Of a DNA stretch of 64,000 nt, positions 8,542 through 16,449 are shown piece by piece. A program made the position numbers and the translations under genes. How positions within the stretch are numbered: the stretch's first letter is position 1; the number at the start of each line of letters is the position of its first letter. The notes beneath the pieces are model-generated. The model was not told the DNA's origin and made no database searches. It saw only the letters and a program-made list of their open reading frames with translations. The DNA is from Cellulomonas sp. Leaf334. GTDB taxonomy: Bacteria > Actinomycetota > Actinomycetes > Actinomycetales > Cellulomonadaceae. The DNA lies in assembly GCF_001424195.1 (NCBI RefSeq), contig NZ_LMOO01000005.1:175646-239645 (forward strand). The letters are read 5' to 3'.

Positions 8542-9630
8542 GTGCAGACCACCCCGACCGCGCGTCCGACCCCGTCGCGGAGCCAGGTCCGCCGGTGGCG
8601 GCAGTACCTCGCCGACGAGCGCGCGGAGGCGGCGGTCTACCGCGACATCGCGTCCCGGCGCACCGGCGAGGAGCGCGAGATCCTGCTGGCTCTGGCCGAG
8701 GCGGAGCGGCGGCACGAGCAGCACTGGCTGGACCTGCTGGGGGACGACGTCGGCAGGCCGCGCCGGGGGGACCTGCGCACGCGGACGCTCGGCGTGCTGG
8801 CACGCCGGTTCGGCTCGGTGTTCGTCCTGGCGCTCGCGCAGCGCGCCGAGGCGCGGTCGGGGTACGACGACGACGCGGACGCGACGCCCACGATGGCTGC
8901 CGACGAGGCCATCCACGAGGAGGTCGTGCGGGGTCTGGCCACCCGCGGCCGCAACCGGATCTCGGGCACGTTCCGCGCGGCGGTGTTCGGCGCGAACGAC
9001 GGTCTGGTCAGCAACCTGGCGCTGGTGCTCGGCATCGGGGCCAGCGATGCGTCCACGTCGACGGTGCTGCTCACGGGCCTGGCCGGCCTGCTGGCCGGTG
9101 CGCTGTCGATGGGTGCGGGGGAGTACGTGTCGGTGCGGTCCCAGCGGGAGCTGCTGGAGGCGTCCCGGCCGGGGCAGGCGGCGCGCGCGGCCCTGCCGCA
9201 CCTGGACGTCGACGCGAACGAGCTCGCGCTGGTCTACCGGGCACGGGGGATGGAGCCCGACGAGGCGCAGGCACGGGCCGACGAGGTCCTCGGGTCGCTG
9301 GACACGGTCGACGCGCTGCCTCCGGAGGCTGACGACGTCGACGAGCACGAGTCCGTCGGGACGGCCGTGGGCGCCGCGGCGGCGAGCTTCTGCTTCTTCG
9401 CGTCGGGTGCGGCGATCCCCGTGCTGCCGTACCTCCTGGGCGCCGAGGGGCTCACCGCGGTGGTGTGGGCGTCGGTGCTCGTGGGCCTGGCGCTGCTGGC
9501 CACCGGGGCGACGGTCGGTGTCCTCTCGGGGGCGTCGCCGGCCAAGCGCGCGCTGCGTCAGCTCGCCATCGGCTACGGCGCGGCGGCGGCGACGTACGTG
9601 CTCGGGCTGGCGTTCGGCGCGACGGTGTGA
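8542..9630 (+). CDS. Ferritin-like/VIT1 fusion, probable iron exporter (MbfA-type)
   Basis: A 362-residue fusion. Residues about 15-130 are a rubrerythrin/ferritin-like four-helix domain with the diiron pattern (YLADERAEAAVYRDIA, then LAEAERRHEQHW). Residues about 145-362 are a VIT1/CCC1 transporter domain (GANDGLVSNLALVLGIGA and GALSMGAGEYVSVRSQRE) with about five membrane segments. In alphaproteobacteria MbfA proteins of this design export iron and protect against peroxide. It lies just upstream of the siderophore uptake operon in the same direction but has no DtxR-like box of its own. The GTG start at 8542 is the first plausible codon and is only moderately supported. Confidence 0.85.
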   Translation: MQTTPTARPTPSRSQVRRWRQYLADERAEAAVYRDIASRRTGEEREILLALAEAERRHEQHWLDLLGDDVGRPRRGDLRTRTLGVLARRFGSVFVLALAQRAEARSGYDDDADATPTMAADEAIHEEVVRGLATRGRNRISGTFRAAVFGANDGLVSNLALVLGIGASDASTSTVLLTGLAGLLAGALSMGAGEYVSVRSQRELLEASRPGQAARAALPHLDVDANELALVYRARGMEPDEAQARADEVLGSLDTVDALPPEADDVDEHESVGTAVGAAAASFCFFASGAAIPVLPYLLGAEGLTAVVWASVLVGLALLATGATVGVLSGASPAKRALRQLAIGYGAAAATYVLGLAFGATV

Positions 9631-9652
9631 TGCTCGTCATCTCAGCGCAGGA

Positions 9653-9683
9653 TTGCCAAGCCTTACTTAGTACAGGCTAACCT
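9653..9683 (+). promoter_or_regulatory. Promoter of the siderophore uptake operon, probably leaderless
   Basis: TTGCCA at 9653-9658 and TAACCT at 9678-9683 form a -35/-10 pair with a 19-base spacer. TAACCT ends 7 bases before GTG 9691 and no Shine-Dalgarno sequence is present. The DtxR-like box covers the -10 element. Confidence 0.5.
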
Positions 9684-9685
9684 CA
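9667..9685 (+). promoter_or_regulatory. DtxR/IdeR iron box upstream of the siderophore ABC operon
   Basis: TTAGTACAGGCTAACCTCA matches the 19-bp DtxR/IdeR consensus (TTAGGTTAGSCTAACCTAA) at 15 of 19 positions. It covers the -10 region and ends 5 bases before the start codon, so iron-loaded repressor should block transcription. Confidence 0.8.
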
Positions 9686-9690
9686 CCCTT

Positions 9691-10512
9691 GTGATCCCTT
9701 CCGATGCCTTGCGCGGTGACGACCTCACCCTGGCGTACCACGGCACGGTCGTCGTGACGTCGGCCGACCTGCGCCTCCAGCCCGGTCAGGTCACCGCCCT
9801 CATCGGCCCCAACGGGTCCGGCAAGTCGACCCTGCTGCGCGCGCTCGCGCGGCTGCACAGCCCCGAGTCCGGGACGGTCAGCCTTCCCGACGTCCCCGAC
9901 GCCCACGCCCTGTCCGCGAAGGACTTCGCCCGGCGCGTGACCCTGCTGTCCCAGTCGCGGCCCACGCCGTCGGGGGTCAGCGTGCGGGACGTCGTCGGCT
10001 ACGGCCGCCACCCCTACCGCGGCCGCTGGCGGCAGAACGACGCCGACGGACCGCGCGCGATCGCGTGGGCCATGGAGGTCACCGGCGTGCAGGCGATGGC
10101 CGAGCGCGGCGTCGACGAGCTCTCCGGCGGCGAGCTCCAGCGCGTCTGGCTCGCCACCTGCCTCGCGCAGGACACCCGCGTCCTGCTGCTCGACGAGCCC
10201 ACCACGTACCTCGACCTGCGCTACCAGGTGGAGATCCTCGACCTGGTCCGGGACCTGGCCGACGACCACGGGGTCGCCGTCGGCGTCGTCCTGCACGACC
10301 TCGACCAGGCCGCCGCCGTCGCCGACCACGTGGTGCTGCTGCGCCGCGGCGAGGTCGTCGGCTCCGGCCGCCCGCACGAGGTGCTCACCGCCGACGCGCT
10401 CACCGACACGTACGGCATCCGTATCGACGTCCAGCGCGACGAGACCACCGGTCGCGTGCACACCCGCCCCGTCGGGAAGCACACGCACCGCTCCCACCTG
10501 ACCGCCGTCTAG
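9691..10512 (+). CDS. Iron-siderophore ABC transporter, ATP-binding protein
   Basis: A 273-residue FecE/FepC-type ATPase. Walker A is GPNGSGKST (residues 39-47), the signature is ELSGGELQR (about 146-154), and Walker B is VLLLDEPTTYLD. It powers import of ferric siderophore through the fused permease two genes downstream. GTG 9691 has no ribosome site; the -10 element ends 7 bases upstream, which suggests a leaderless mRNA. First gene of the DtxR-boxed operon; the lipoprotein gene follows after 36 bases. The C-terminus is His-containing (KHTHRSH). Confidence 0.92.
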   Translation: MIPSDALRGDDLTLAYHGTVVVTSADLRLQPGQVTALIGPNGSGKSTLLRALARLHSPESGTVSLPDVPDAHALSAKDFARRVTLLSQSRPTPSGVSVRDVVGYGRHPYRGRWRQNDADGPRAIAWAMEVTGVQAMAERGVDELSGGELQRVWLATCLAQDTRVLLLDEPTTYLDLRYQVEILDLVRDLADDHGVAVGVVLHDLDQAAAVADHVVLLRRGEVVGSGRPHEVLTADALTDTYGIRIDVQRDETTGRVHTRPVGKHTHRSHLTAV

Positions 10513-10548
10513 AGCCCCTCCCGCTCACCAACCCCTGAGGACACCCCT

Positions 10549-11532
10549 GTGCGCAAGACAGCCCTCCCCGCCCTCCTCGCCGGAGCAGCGCTCCTGCTGA
10601 CCGCCTGCGGCACCACCGAGGACGCAGCGGACGCGTCCGCCGCCCCGTCGGACGCCGGTGGCGACACGATCACGATCGAGGACGACCGCGGCACCGTCGA
10701 GCTCGACGGCCCGGCCACGAACGTCGTCTCGCTCGAGTGGGGCCTGACGGAGAACCTGCTCACGCTCGGCGTCACGCCCGTGGGCGCCGCCGACGTCGTC
10801 GGCTACAACACGTGGGACACCATCGTCCCGCTCGACGAGTCGACGCCCGATGTCGGCATGCGCGGCGAGCCGTCCCTCGACGCGATCGCGGCTCTCGACC
10901 CCGACCTGGTGGTCACCACGACCGACCTGCCCGCCGAGGTCATCGAGCAGATCGAGGCCGAGTACCCGGTCATCGCCCTGCGCGGCTCGGACGCGTCCGA
11001 CCCGATCGGCAAGATGCGCCGCACGCTGGAGATCCTCGGCGAGGCGACCGGCACGTCCGACGCCGCCGAGGCCGCGCTCGCGGACTTCGACGCCAAGGTC
11101 GAGGACGCCACGGCGCAGCTCGACGAGGCCGGCATGGCCGGTGCCGCCTTCACGATGGCCGACGGCTGGCTCGCCGACGGCGCCGTCTCCATCCGCATGT
11201 ACACGCCCGGCTCCTACCTCGGCGCGCTCGCCGGGGAGATCGGCCTGGAGAATGCCTGGACCGGTGAGGGTGACCCCGACTACGGCCTCGCGATCACGGA
11301 CGTCGAGGGCCTGACCGAGCTCGGCGACATCCACTTCCTCTACGTGGGCAACGACACCGACGGTGGCGACGCGTTCCAGGACGGCCTGGCCGGCAACGCG
11401 ATCTGGGAGCAGCTGCCCTTCGTCGTCGCTGGCAACACGACCCGCCTGCCCGACGGCATCTGGCTGTTCGGTGGCCCGGAGTCCGGTGCGGCGTTCATCG
11501 ACGCGACGGTCGAAGCCCTCACCGCAGCCTGA
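10549..11532 (+). CDS. Iron-siderophore ABC transporter, substrate-binding lipoprotein
   Basis: A 327-residue lipoprotein with a lipobox LLTAC (about residues 16-20) and an acidic Ser/Ala linker. A FecB/FepB-type periplasmic-binding fold follows (TITIEDDRGTVELDGPATNV, then two alpha/beta lobes to the end). It captures ferric siderophore outside the membrane. GTG 10549 follows a TGAGGAC ribosome site. It lies between the ATPase and the fused permease in the operon. The siderophore type cannot be told from sequence; the lack of a biosynthesis cluster suggests use of foreign siderophores or one made elsewhere. Confidence 0.92.
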   Translation: MRKTALPALLAGAALLLTACGTTEDAADASAAPSDAGGDTITIEDDRGTVELDGPATNVVSLEWGLTENLLTLGVTPVGAADVVGYNTWDTIVPLDESTPDVGMRGEPSLDAIAALDPDLVVTTTDLPAEVIEQIEAEYPVIALRGSDASDPIGKMRRTLEILGEATGTSDAAEAALADFDAKVEDATAQLDEAGMAGAAFTMADGWLADGAVSIRMYTPGSYLGALAGEIGLENAWTGEGDPDYGLAITDVEGLTELGDIHFLYVGNDTDGGDAFQDGLAGNAIWEQLPFVVAGNTTRLPDGIWLFGGPESGAAFIDATVEALTAA

Positions 11533-11542
11533 CACGGTGACC

Positions 11543-13651
11543 ATGAGCGTCGACGCACCGACGGCAGGACCCGCAGCGCCCAGCGCCGCGGGTCCTGCCG
11601 CCGTCCGCCGGGCGCGGCCCGGCCTGATCGTCGGCGTGTTCGTCGCCGCGATCGCCCTCGTGGTCGTGCTCGCGCTCGTCGACCTCACGCTCGGCACGTC
11701 CTACGTCGGCGTCGGTGACCTGCTCGGCCTGCTGACCGGGTCGGGGGACGACGAGACGCTCGCGGTGCTCGTCGCGTCGCGCGCCCCGCGGGTGCTCGCG
11801 GCGCTGCTCGTCGGCACCGCGCTGGGCCTGTCGGGCAGCGCGCTGCAGTCGGTCGCGCGCAACCCGCTGGCCTCGCCCGACACCCTCGCGGTCAACGCCG
11901 GTGCCTACTTCACGGTCGTGCTCGCGGCGGTCACCGGGCTCACGCTCCCGTTCGCGATCAACGGCGCGCTCGCGTTCGTCGGCGGTCTCGCGGCCGCCGC
12001 CCTGGTGCTGGCCATCGCGCGCGGCGGAGCCGAGGGGCCCACCCGGCTCGTGCTCGCCGGATCCGCGACGATGCTCGCGCTCTCGTCGCTGACCATCCTG
12101 CTCATGCTCCTGTTCGAGCAGGAGACGATGGGGATGTTCGCGTGGGGCGAGGGCTCCATCGTGCAGTCCGGCACCTCCAAGGTCGCCCAGGCGGCGCCCG
12201 TCGTGCTGCTCGCCGGGATCGTCCTCGTGCTCTGGTCGCGTCGCCTCGACGTGCTGGCGCTCGGCGACGACACCGCCTCCGTCCTCGGCCTCGACGTCCG
12301 CCGCACCCGCATCGTCTCGGTGCTGCTCGCCGTGCTCCTGGCGGCGCTCGCCGTCACCGTCGCCGGGCCCATCGGCTTCGTCGGGCTCACCGCGCCGGTC
12401 ATCGCGCGGCTGGTCGCCGGGCGCGTTCCCGGGATGGCACGGCACCGGCTGCTCCTGCCGCTGGCGGCGCTGGCCGGCTGCGTCGTCGTGCTCGGTGCGG
12501 ACGTGCTGCTGCGGGTGGCCGTCCCGGGGGTCGCGTCCGTCGCGATCCCGACCGGCATCGTCACCACCCTGTTCGGCGCCTCGGTGATGGTCTGGCTGGC
12601 CCGCCGCCTGCGCGACTCCGGCCCGACCCGCAGCACCGCGTCCGTCAGCGCCCACCCTGCCTCCCGGCGCCGCGTCGCGGTCGTCGTCGCGGTGCTCGTC
12701 GCAGCCGTCGCGTCCGCGCTGGTCGCCGGGTTCCTGCTCGGCGACCGCCTGCTGCTGATGGGCGACGTCACCAACTGGTTCGCGGGCGTCAGCGGGCGGC
12801 AGGTCTCGTTCGTGCTCGACCAGCGCACCCCGCGCGTCGTCGCCGCGCTCCTGGCCGGCGCGGCGCTGGGCCTCGCAGGCACGACCGTGCAGGCCGTCGC
12901 ACGCAACCCGCTCGCCGAGCCGAGCCTCCTCGGCATCACAGGCGGTGCGGGCGTGGGTGCGGTGCTCGCGATCGTGCTCTTCCCCGGCGCGCCCTTCTGG
13001 GTGGTGTCCGGGTCTGCCGCCGTCGGCGCGCTGGCGACCTTCGCGCTCGTCTACTCCCTGGCCAACCGGCGCGGGCTCAGCTCCGACCGGCTCGTGCTCG
13101 TCGGCATCGGTGTCTCGGCCGCTGCGACGTCGCTCATCACCCTGATCGTCGTGCTGACCAGCCCGTGGAACACGACGATGGCGCTCACCTGGCTCTCGGG
13201 CTCGACCTACGGGCGGACCGCCGAGCAGGTGTGGCCCGTGGCGGTCGCCCTGCTGGTGATGGTCCCGCTGATCGTCCGGTGGCGTCGGGACCTGGACGTC
13301 CTCGCGGTCGACGACGACGTGGCTCGCGTGCTCGGCGTCCAGCTGGAGCGGACCCGGCTCGGCCTGCTGGTCGTCACCGCGCTGCTCACCGCCGCGGCGG
13401 TCACCGCGATCGGCGTCGTCGGGTTCGTCGGCCTGCTCGCACCGCACCTGGCGCGCTCGCTCGTCGGGTCGTCCCACGCCCGCGTCATCCCCGTCGCGGC
13501 GCTGCTCGGCGCGCTGCTGGTCAGCGTCGCGGACACGCTCGGCCGGACCGTCATCGCGCCCGCGCAGATCCCGGCCGGTCTGCTCACGGCCATGATCGGC
13601 ACCCCGTACTTCATCTACCTGCTGTGGCGGACCCGGAGGAGCGCACTGTGA
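11543..13651 (+). CDS. Fused iron-siderophore ABC permease (two FecCD domains)
   Basis: A 702-residue permease in which two FecCD/BtuC halves (about residues 30-350 and 365-700) are joined in one chain, as in FhuB. Each half repeats the same landmarks: RAPRVLAALLVGTALGLSGSALQSVARNPLASPD and RTPRVVAALLAGAALGLAGTTVQ...NPLAEPS, then the ATPase-contact loop near GPIGFVGL and GVVGFVGL. About 20 membrane segments are expected. ATG 11543 starts 10 bases after the lipoprotein stop; GTG 11537 is an alternative. The stop overlaps a possible GTG of the next frame (GTGA, 13648-13651). Confidence 0.92.
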   Translation: MSVDAPTAGPAAPSAAGPAAVRRARPGLIVGVFVAAIALVVVLALVDLTLGTSYVGVGDLLGLLTGSGDDETLAVLVASRAPRVLAALLVGTALGLSGSALQSVARNPLASPDTLAVNAGAYFTVVLAAVTGLTLPFAINGALAFVGGLAAAALVLAIARGGAEGPTRLVLAGSATMLALSSLTILLMLLFEQETMGMFAWGEGSIVQSGTSKVAQAAPVVLLAGIVLVLWSRRLDVLALGDDTASVLGLDVRRTRIVSVLLAVLLAALAVTVAGPIGFVGLTAPVIARLVAGRVPGMARHRLLLPLAALAGCVVVLGADVLLRVAVPGVASVAIPTGIVTTLFGASVMVWLARRLRDSGPTRSTASVSAHPASRRRVAVVVAVLVAAVASALVAGFLLGDRLLLMGDVTNWFAGVSGRQVSFVLDQRTPRVVAALLAGAALGLAGTTVQAVARNPLAEPSLLGITGGAGVGAVLAIVLFPGAPFWVVSGSAAVGALATFALVYSLANRRGLSSDRLVLVGIGVSAAATSLITLIVVLTSPWNTTMALTWLSGSTYGRTAEQVWPVAVALLVMVPLIVRWRRDLDVLAVDDDVARVLGVQLERTRLGLLVVTALLTAAAVTAIGVVGFVGLLAPHLARSLVGSSHARVIPVAALLGALLVSVADTLGRTVIAPAQIPAGLLTAMIGTPYFIYLLWRTRRSAL

Positions 13652-13663
13652 CGAACTCGGTAG

Positions 13664-13682
13664 TGAGGGAAGCCTCACCTTC
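13664..13682 (+). promoter_or_regulatory. Second DtxR/IdeR-like iron box, before the siderophore-interacting protein
   Basis: TGAGGGAAGCCTCACCTTC matches the DtxR/IdeR consensus at about 13 of 19 positions and contains an exact GTGAGG/CCTCAC inverted repeat. A TACCCT -10 element (13686-13691) follows, 7 bases before GTG 13699. It suggests an internal iron-regulated promoter for the last gene. Confidence 0.6.
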
Positions 13683-13698
13683 CTCTACCCTGGGCGAC

Positions 13699-14640
13699 GT
13701 GACTGTTTCGGTGGAGGCCCCGGCACTGCCCTTCCGCATGTTCGCCGTCCAGGTGGCCGCGGTGCAGCCGATGTGCCCGAGCGTGGTCCGCGTGACGTTC
13801 ACCGGCGACGACCTGGACCGCTTCGCGGACAACGGGTTCGACCAGCGCATCAAGTTCTTCCTGCCGCTGGACACCGCGTCCTACGACGAGCTGCTGAGCC
13901 TCCAGGACAGCGCCGACTGGTACGGCCGCTGGCGCTCGATGCCCGAGGACAAGCGGCACCCGATCCGCACCTACACCGCGCGCGGCGTCCGCCAGGACCG
14001 CCGCGAGGTCGACGTCGACATCGTCCTGCACGGCGACCTCGGACCTGCCTCCCGCTGGGCCCTGGGCGCCGCGCCCGGCGACGACCTGGTGATCCTCGGC
14101 CCCAACGCCGACGCGACCGGCCCGCACGGCGGCGTCGACTTCGTGCCCCCGGCCCACACCGACCGCCTGCTCATCGCCGGCGACGAGACCGCCCTGCCGG
14201 CCATCGCGGGCATCCTCGAGCGACTGCCCGCGGACGCGCGCGGCGAGGCCTTGATCGAGATGCCGCTGTCCGGCGACCGGCTCGACCTGGCTGCCCCTTC
14301 CGGGGTCACCGTCCGCTGGTACGGCCGCGACGGCCGCGCCCACGGCGAGCTGCTCGTCCCCGCCGTCCAGGCCGCGTGCGCACGGCTCCTGCCCGGCCAG
14401 GCACCCGCACCTGACATCGAGCTCGAGGACGTCGACATCGACGAAGGCCTGCTCTGGGAGGTGCCCGTCGACGCCTCCGGGGCACCCCTGCGCGCCGACG
14501 CCGCCCTGTACGCCTGGCTCGCCGGCGAGGCCGCGGTCATCAAGACCCTGCGCCGGCACCTGGTCACCGAGTGCGGCGTGGACCGCAAGGCCGTCGCGTT
14601 CATGGGGTACTGGCGCGCGGGGCGGTCGGAAGGAAACTGA
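13699..14640 (+). CDS. Siderophore-interacting protein (ferric-siderophore reductase)
   Basis: A 313-residue FAD-binding protein of the ViuB/SIP family. The flavin-binding motif HPIRTYTARG (about residues 84-93) and the C-terminal NAD(P)H-side segment ending KAVAFMGYWRAGRSE are typical. It reduces ferric siderophore in the cytoplasm to release iron. Two starts are possible. GTG 13648 overlaps the permease stop and would couple translation; GTG 13699 lies 7 bases after a TACCCT -10 box and downstream of a DtxR-like box. The latter gives the normal family N-terminus (VTVSVEAPALPFRMF), so I chose it. Confidence 0.88.
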   Translation: MTVSVEAPALPFRMFAVQVAAVQPMCPSVVRVTFTGDDLDRFADNGFDQRIKFFLPLDTASYDELLSLQDSADWYGRWRSMPEDKRHPIRTYTARGVRQDRREVDVDIVLHGDLGPASRWALGAAPGDDLVILGPNADATGPHGGVDFVPPAHTDRLLIAGDETALPAIAGILERLPADARGEALIEMPLSGDRLDLAAPSGVTVRWYGRDGRAHGELLVPAVQAACARLLPGQAPAPDIELEDVDIDEGLLWEVPVDASGAPLRADAALYAWLAGEAAVIKTLRRHLVTECGVDRKAVAFMGYWRAGRSEGN

Positions 14641-14786
14641 CTCGCCGAAGCGGCGCGAAGCCGGCTCATCTCTGCGACGGGGACGATCACGGCCGCACTT
14701 CAAGCAAGCGGCATGTTCCATCAGACGGTTGAGGCTGGTTGTCGTCCTCTCGTTGCTCCTGTTCCGTGCGACGGTGGTCTGCGGCG

Positions 14787-16253
14787 TCAGTCGCCATACC
14801 GCCAGGCCGCGTCGAGTGCAGTCGGCAGCAGCAGCGACCGCCCTGCGCGCTCGGCCTCGCGGGCGTCGTCGAACGCGTTGGTGGCGGTCAGCATCCGCAC
14901 TGCGCCTGGGAAGGTCGAGTAGTTCATCTGCGCCGTGTGGCGCCGGGCGAAGCCGAGGACAGTGACGAGCCCGATCGGTGTCGCGTGCACGGTCGTCTTG
15001 ACCAACGCAGACATGTAGTCCGAGCGCAGGATCGTCGGCAGCACGATGCGGGTCTCGGTCGCGGCAGTCAGCTCGGCATTCATCGTGAGGCGCGCGACGC
15101 GCCCGTTCCCGTCGATGAATGGGTGCACTTCGGACACCAGGAACATCGCGAAGACCGCCCGCGCGAACGGGTCGAGGAGCTCCTGCCCGATCCGCCAGCC
15201 CTCCCGAAGCGTCCCGTCGACCAGGTGCGGGGCGACGAACTCGGTACTGCCCGCCCGGTTCATCCGGTCCTTGAACTGGCCCGGCAGCTTGGTCGGGCGA
15301 CCTTCCATGACGAGGCGGTGGCGCGCACGGACGAGCTCGACGAACTCGGTCGGGCTGCTCGCGACAGCGCCGGCCAGGGTCGGATCGATGATCGCTGCGT
15401 GCGTCCCGAGGACGTCGTGCGCGTCTTCGGGGCGCTCCTCGGGGATGTGTCCACCCTCGACGATCTCTCGTGCTTCCTCGACGGTGAACTCGGTGCCCTC
15501 GATGAAGTTCGAGAAGTACGCCTCGAAGAACGGGGCGACACCCACCGGGCCGGCGGGCAGGACCTGGGGTGCGATGCCGGCCAGGTAGGAGGCAACCGTC
15601 GTGAAGGTCTCCAGTCGGGCGGCGTCGACGTTGTGCCCGGTCTGCGCGGCAAGCATCGCGGGCGAGTCGGTGCCCACCGTGGGTCGCTCACCTCGAGCGG
15701 ACTCGATGAACACGGCTACGGACTTGCCCTGGTCGTGCAGCTCGGCGCTCGTCGAGTACTCGTCGGCTGCATCCATGATGCGGTCGACCTGCTGACGTGT
15801 GCGGGTGCCGACGATGCGGGCGATGTGCTCGTGCAGCTCGGCACGGTTCAGGGTCGCCGCTGGCCGACCGTCGATCGAACGGCTGTCGCGTGCGTTGTCG
15901 ACGAGCCAGCGCGGCTCGGATGCCCACCAGAGGTCGCCGGTGACAGGGATGTCGGAGGGCTGAGGGCCTGGGCCGGGAACGGTCACGATGGTCAGCCCGG
16001 GCAGGGCCAAGGGGCGGGTTCGTCCAGCCGCGACGAACAGGACGCCGTCGGCGGGACGTCCCGTCGGCCCACAGCGGGCAGTGATGACTGCGCCCGGTAC
16101 GACGATGGACGCAACCTGTACCCAGCCGCGTTCGACCTGCTCGTCCAGGGGCGTCGTCAGGTCGTCGGTGTAGAGCCCACGAGTGACGCGTGCGACTCGC
16201 CCCGCCCGGGCGTCGGCGCGGACGCCGGGGGCGTCAGCGCGGAGGAACGTCAT
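14787..16253 (-). CDS. Fic-domain protein with AbiEi-like N-terminal domain
   Basis: A 488-residue protein. The Fic core carries the complete motif HPFIDGNGR (H377 to R385), which transfers AMP or a related group to a target hydroxyl. An inhibitory helix motif of the class II type (S/T-x-x-x-E-G/N) is visible as SNFIEG (S248-G253), upstream of the core, so the enzyme is probably auto-inhibited. The first 130 residues (RVTRGLYT, a W-x-x-P-G-AVIT region, then ASEPRWLVDN) resemble AbiEi-type antitoxin/regulator proteins, which suggests DNA binding. ATG 16253 follows GGGAGG. The upstream region carries three copies of an 11-bp repeat. No separate antitoxin gene is adjacent. Confidence 0.85.
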   Translation of the reverse strand: MTFLRADAPGVRADARAGRVARVTRGLYTDDLTTPLDEQVERGWVQVASIVVPGAVITARCGPTGRPADGVLFVAAGRTRPLALPGLTIVTVPGPGPQPSDIPVTGDLWWASEPRWLVDNARDSRSIDGRPAATLNRAELHEHIARIVGTRTRQQVDRIMDAADEYSTSAELHDQGKSVAVFIESARGERPTVGTDSPAMLAAQTGHNVDAARLETFTTVASYLAGIAPQVLPAGPVGVAPFFEAYFSNFIEGTEFTVEEAREIVEGGHIPEERPEDAHDVLGTHAAIIDPTLAGAVASSPTEFVELVRARHRLVMEGRPTKLPGQFKDRMNRAGSTEFVAPHLVDGTLREGWRIGQELLDPFARAVFAMFLVSEVHPFIDGNGRVARLTMNAELTAATETRIVLPTILRSDYMSALVKTTVHATPIGLVTVLGFARRHTAQMNYSTFPGAVRMLTATNAFDDAREAERAGRSLLLPTALDAAWRYGD

Positions 16254-16268
16254 GTGGGCCCTCCCAGA

Positions 16269-16330
16269 AGTGTCGAATAGTCACGCCAGGTTACTCGAAA
16301 GTGCCGAATAAGGTTACTTAGTGCCGAATA
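16269..16330. promoter_or_regulatory. Three-copy operator-like repeat upstream of the Fic gene
   Basis: The 11-mer AGTGYCGAATA occurs at 16269-16279, 16300-16310 and 16320-16330, all in the same orientation. A second motif, GGTTACT, occurs at 16289-16295 and 16312-16318. The array lies 16-77 bases before the Fic start codon and is AT-rich against its surroundings. It is a candidate binding site for the protein's own N-terminal domain. Confidence 0.55.
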
Positions 16331-16437
16331 GAGGATCTGCGCGTCATCGTGAGCGGGATATGACGTCCGACCCGACTCCTCCCCATGTCGTGTGCGAGCC
16401 CGGCGCCGTCGGTGGGCACCGCCGTCCGTCGCACGCC

Positions 16438-16443
16438 TAGCAT
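16438..16443 (+). promoter_or_regulatory. -10 box (TAGCAT) of a probable leaderless promoter
   Basis: TAGCAT ends 6 bases before GTG 16450; no ribosome site is present. Confidence 0.45.
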
Positions 16444-16449
16444 CGGCGG

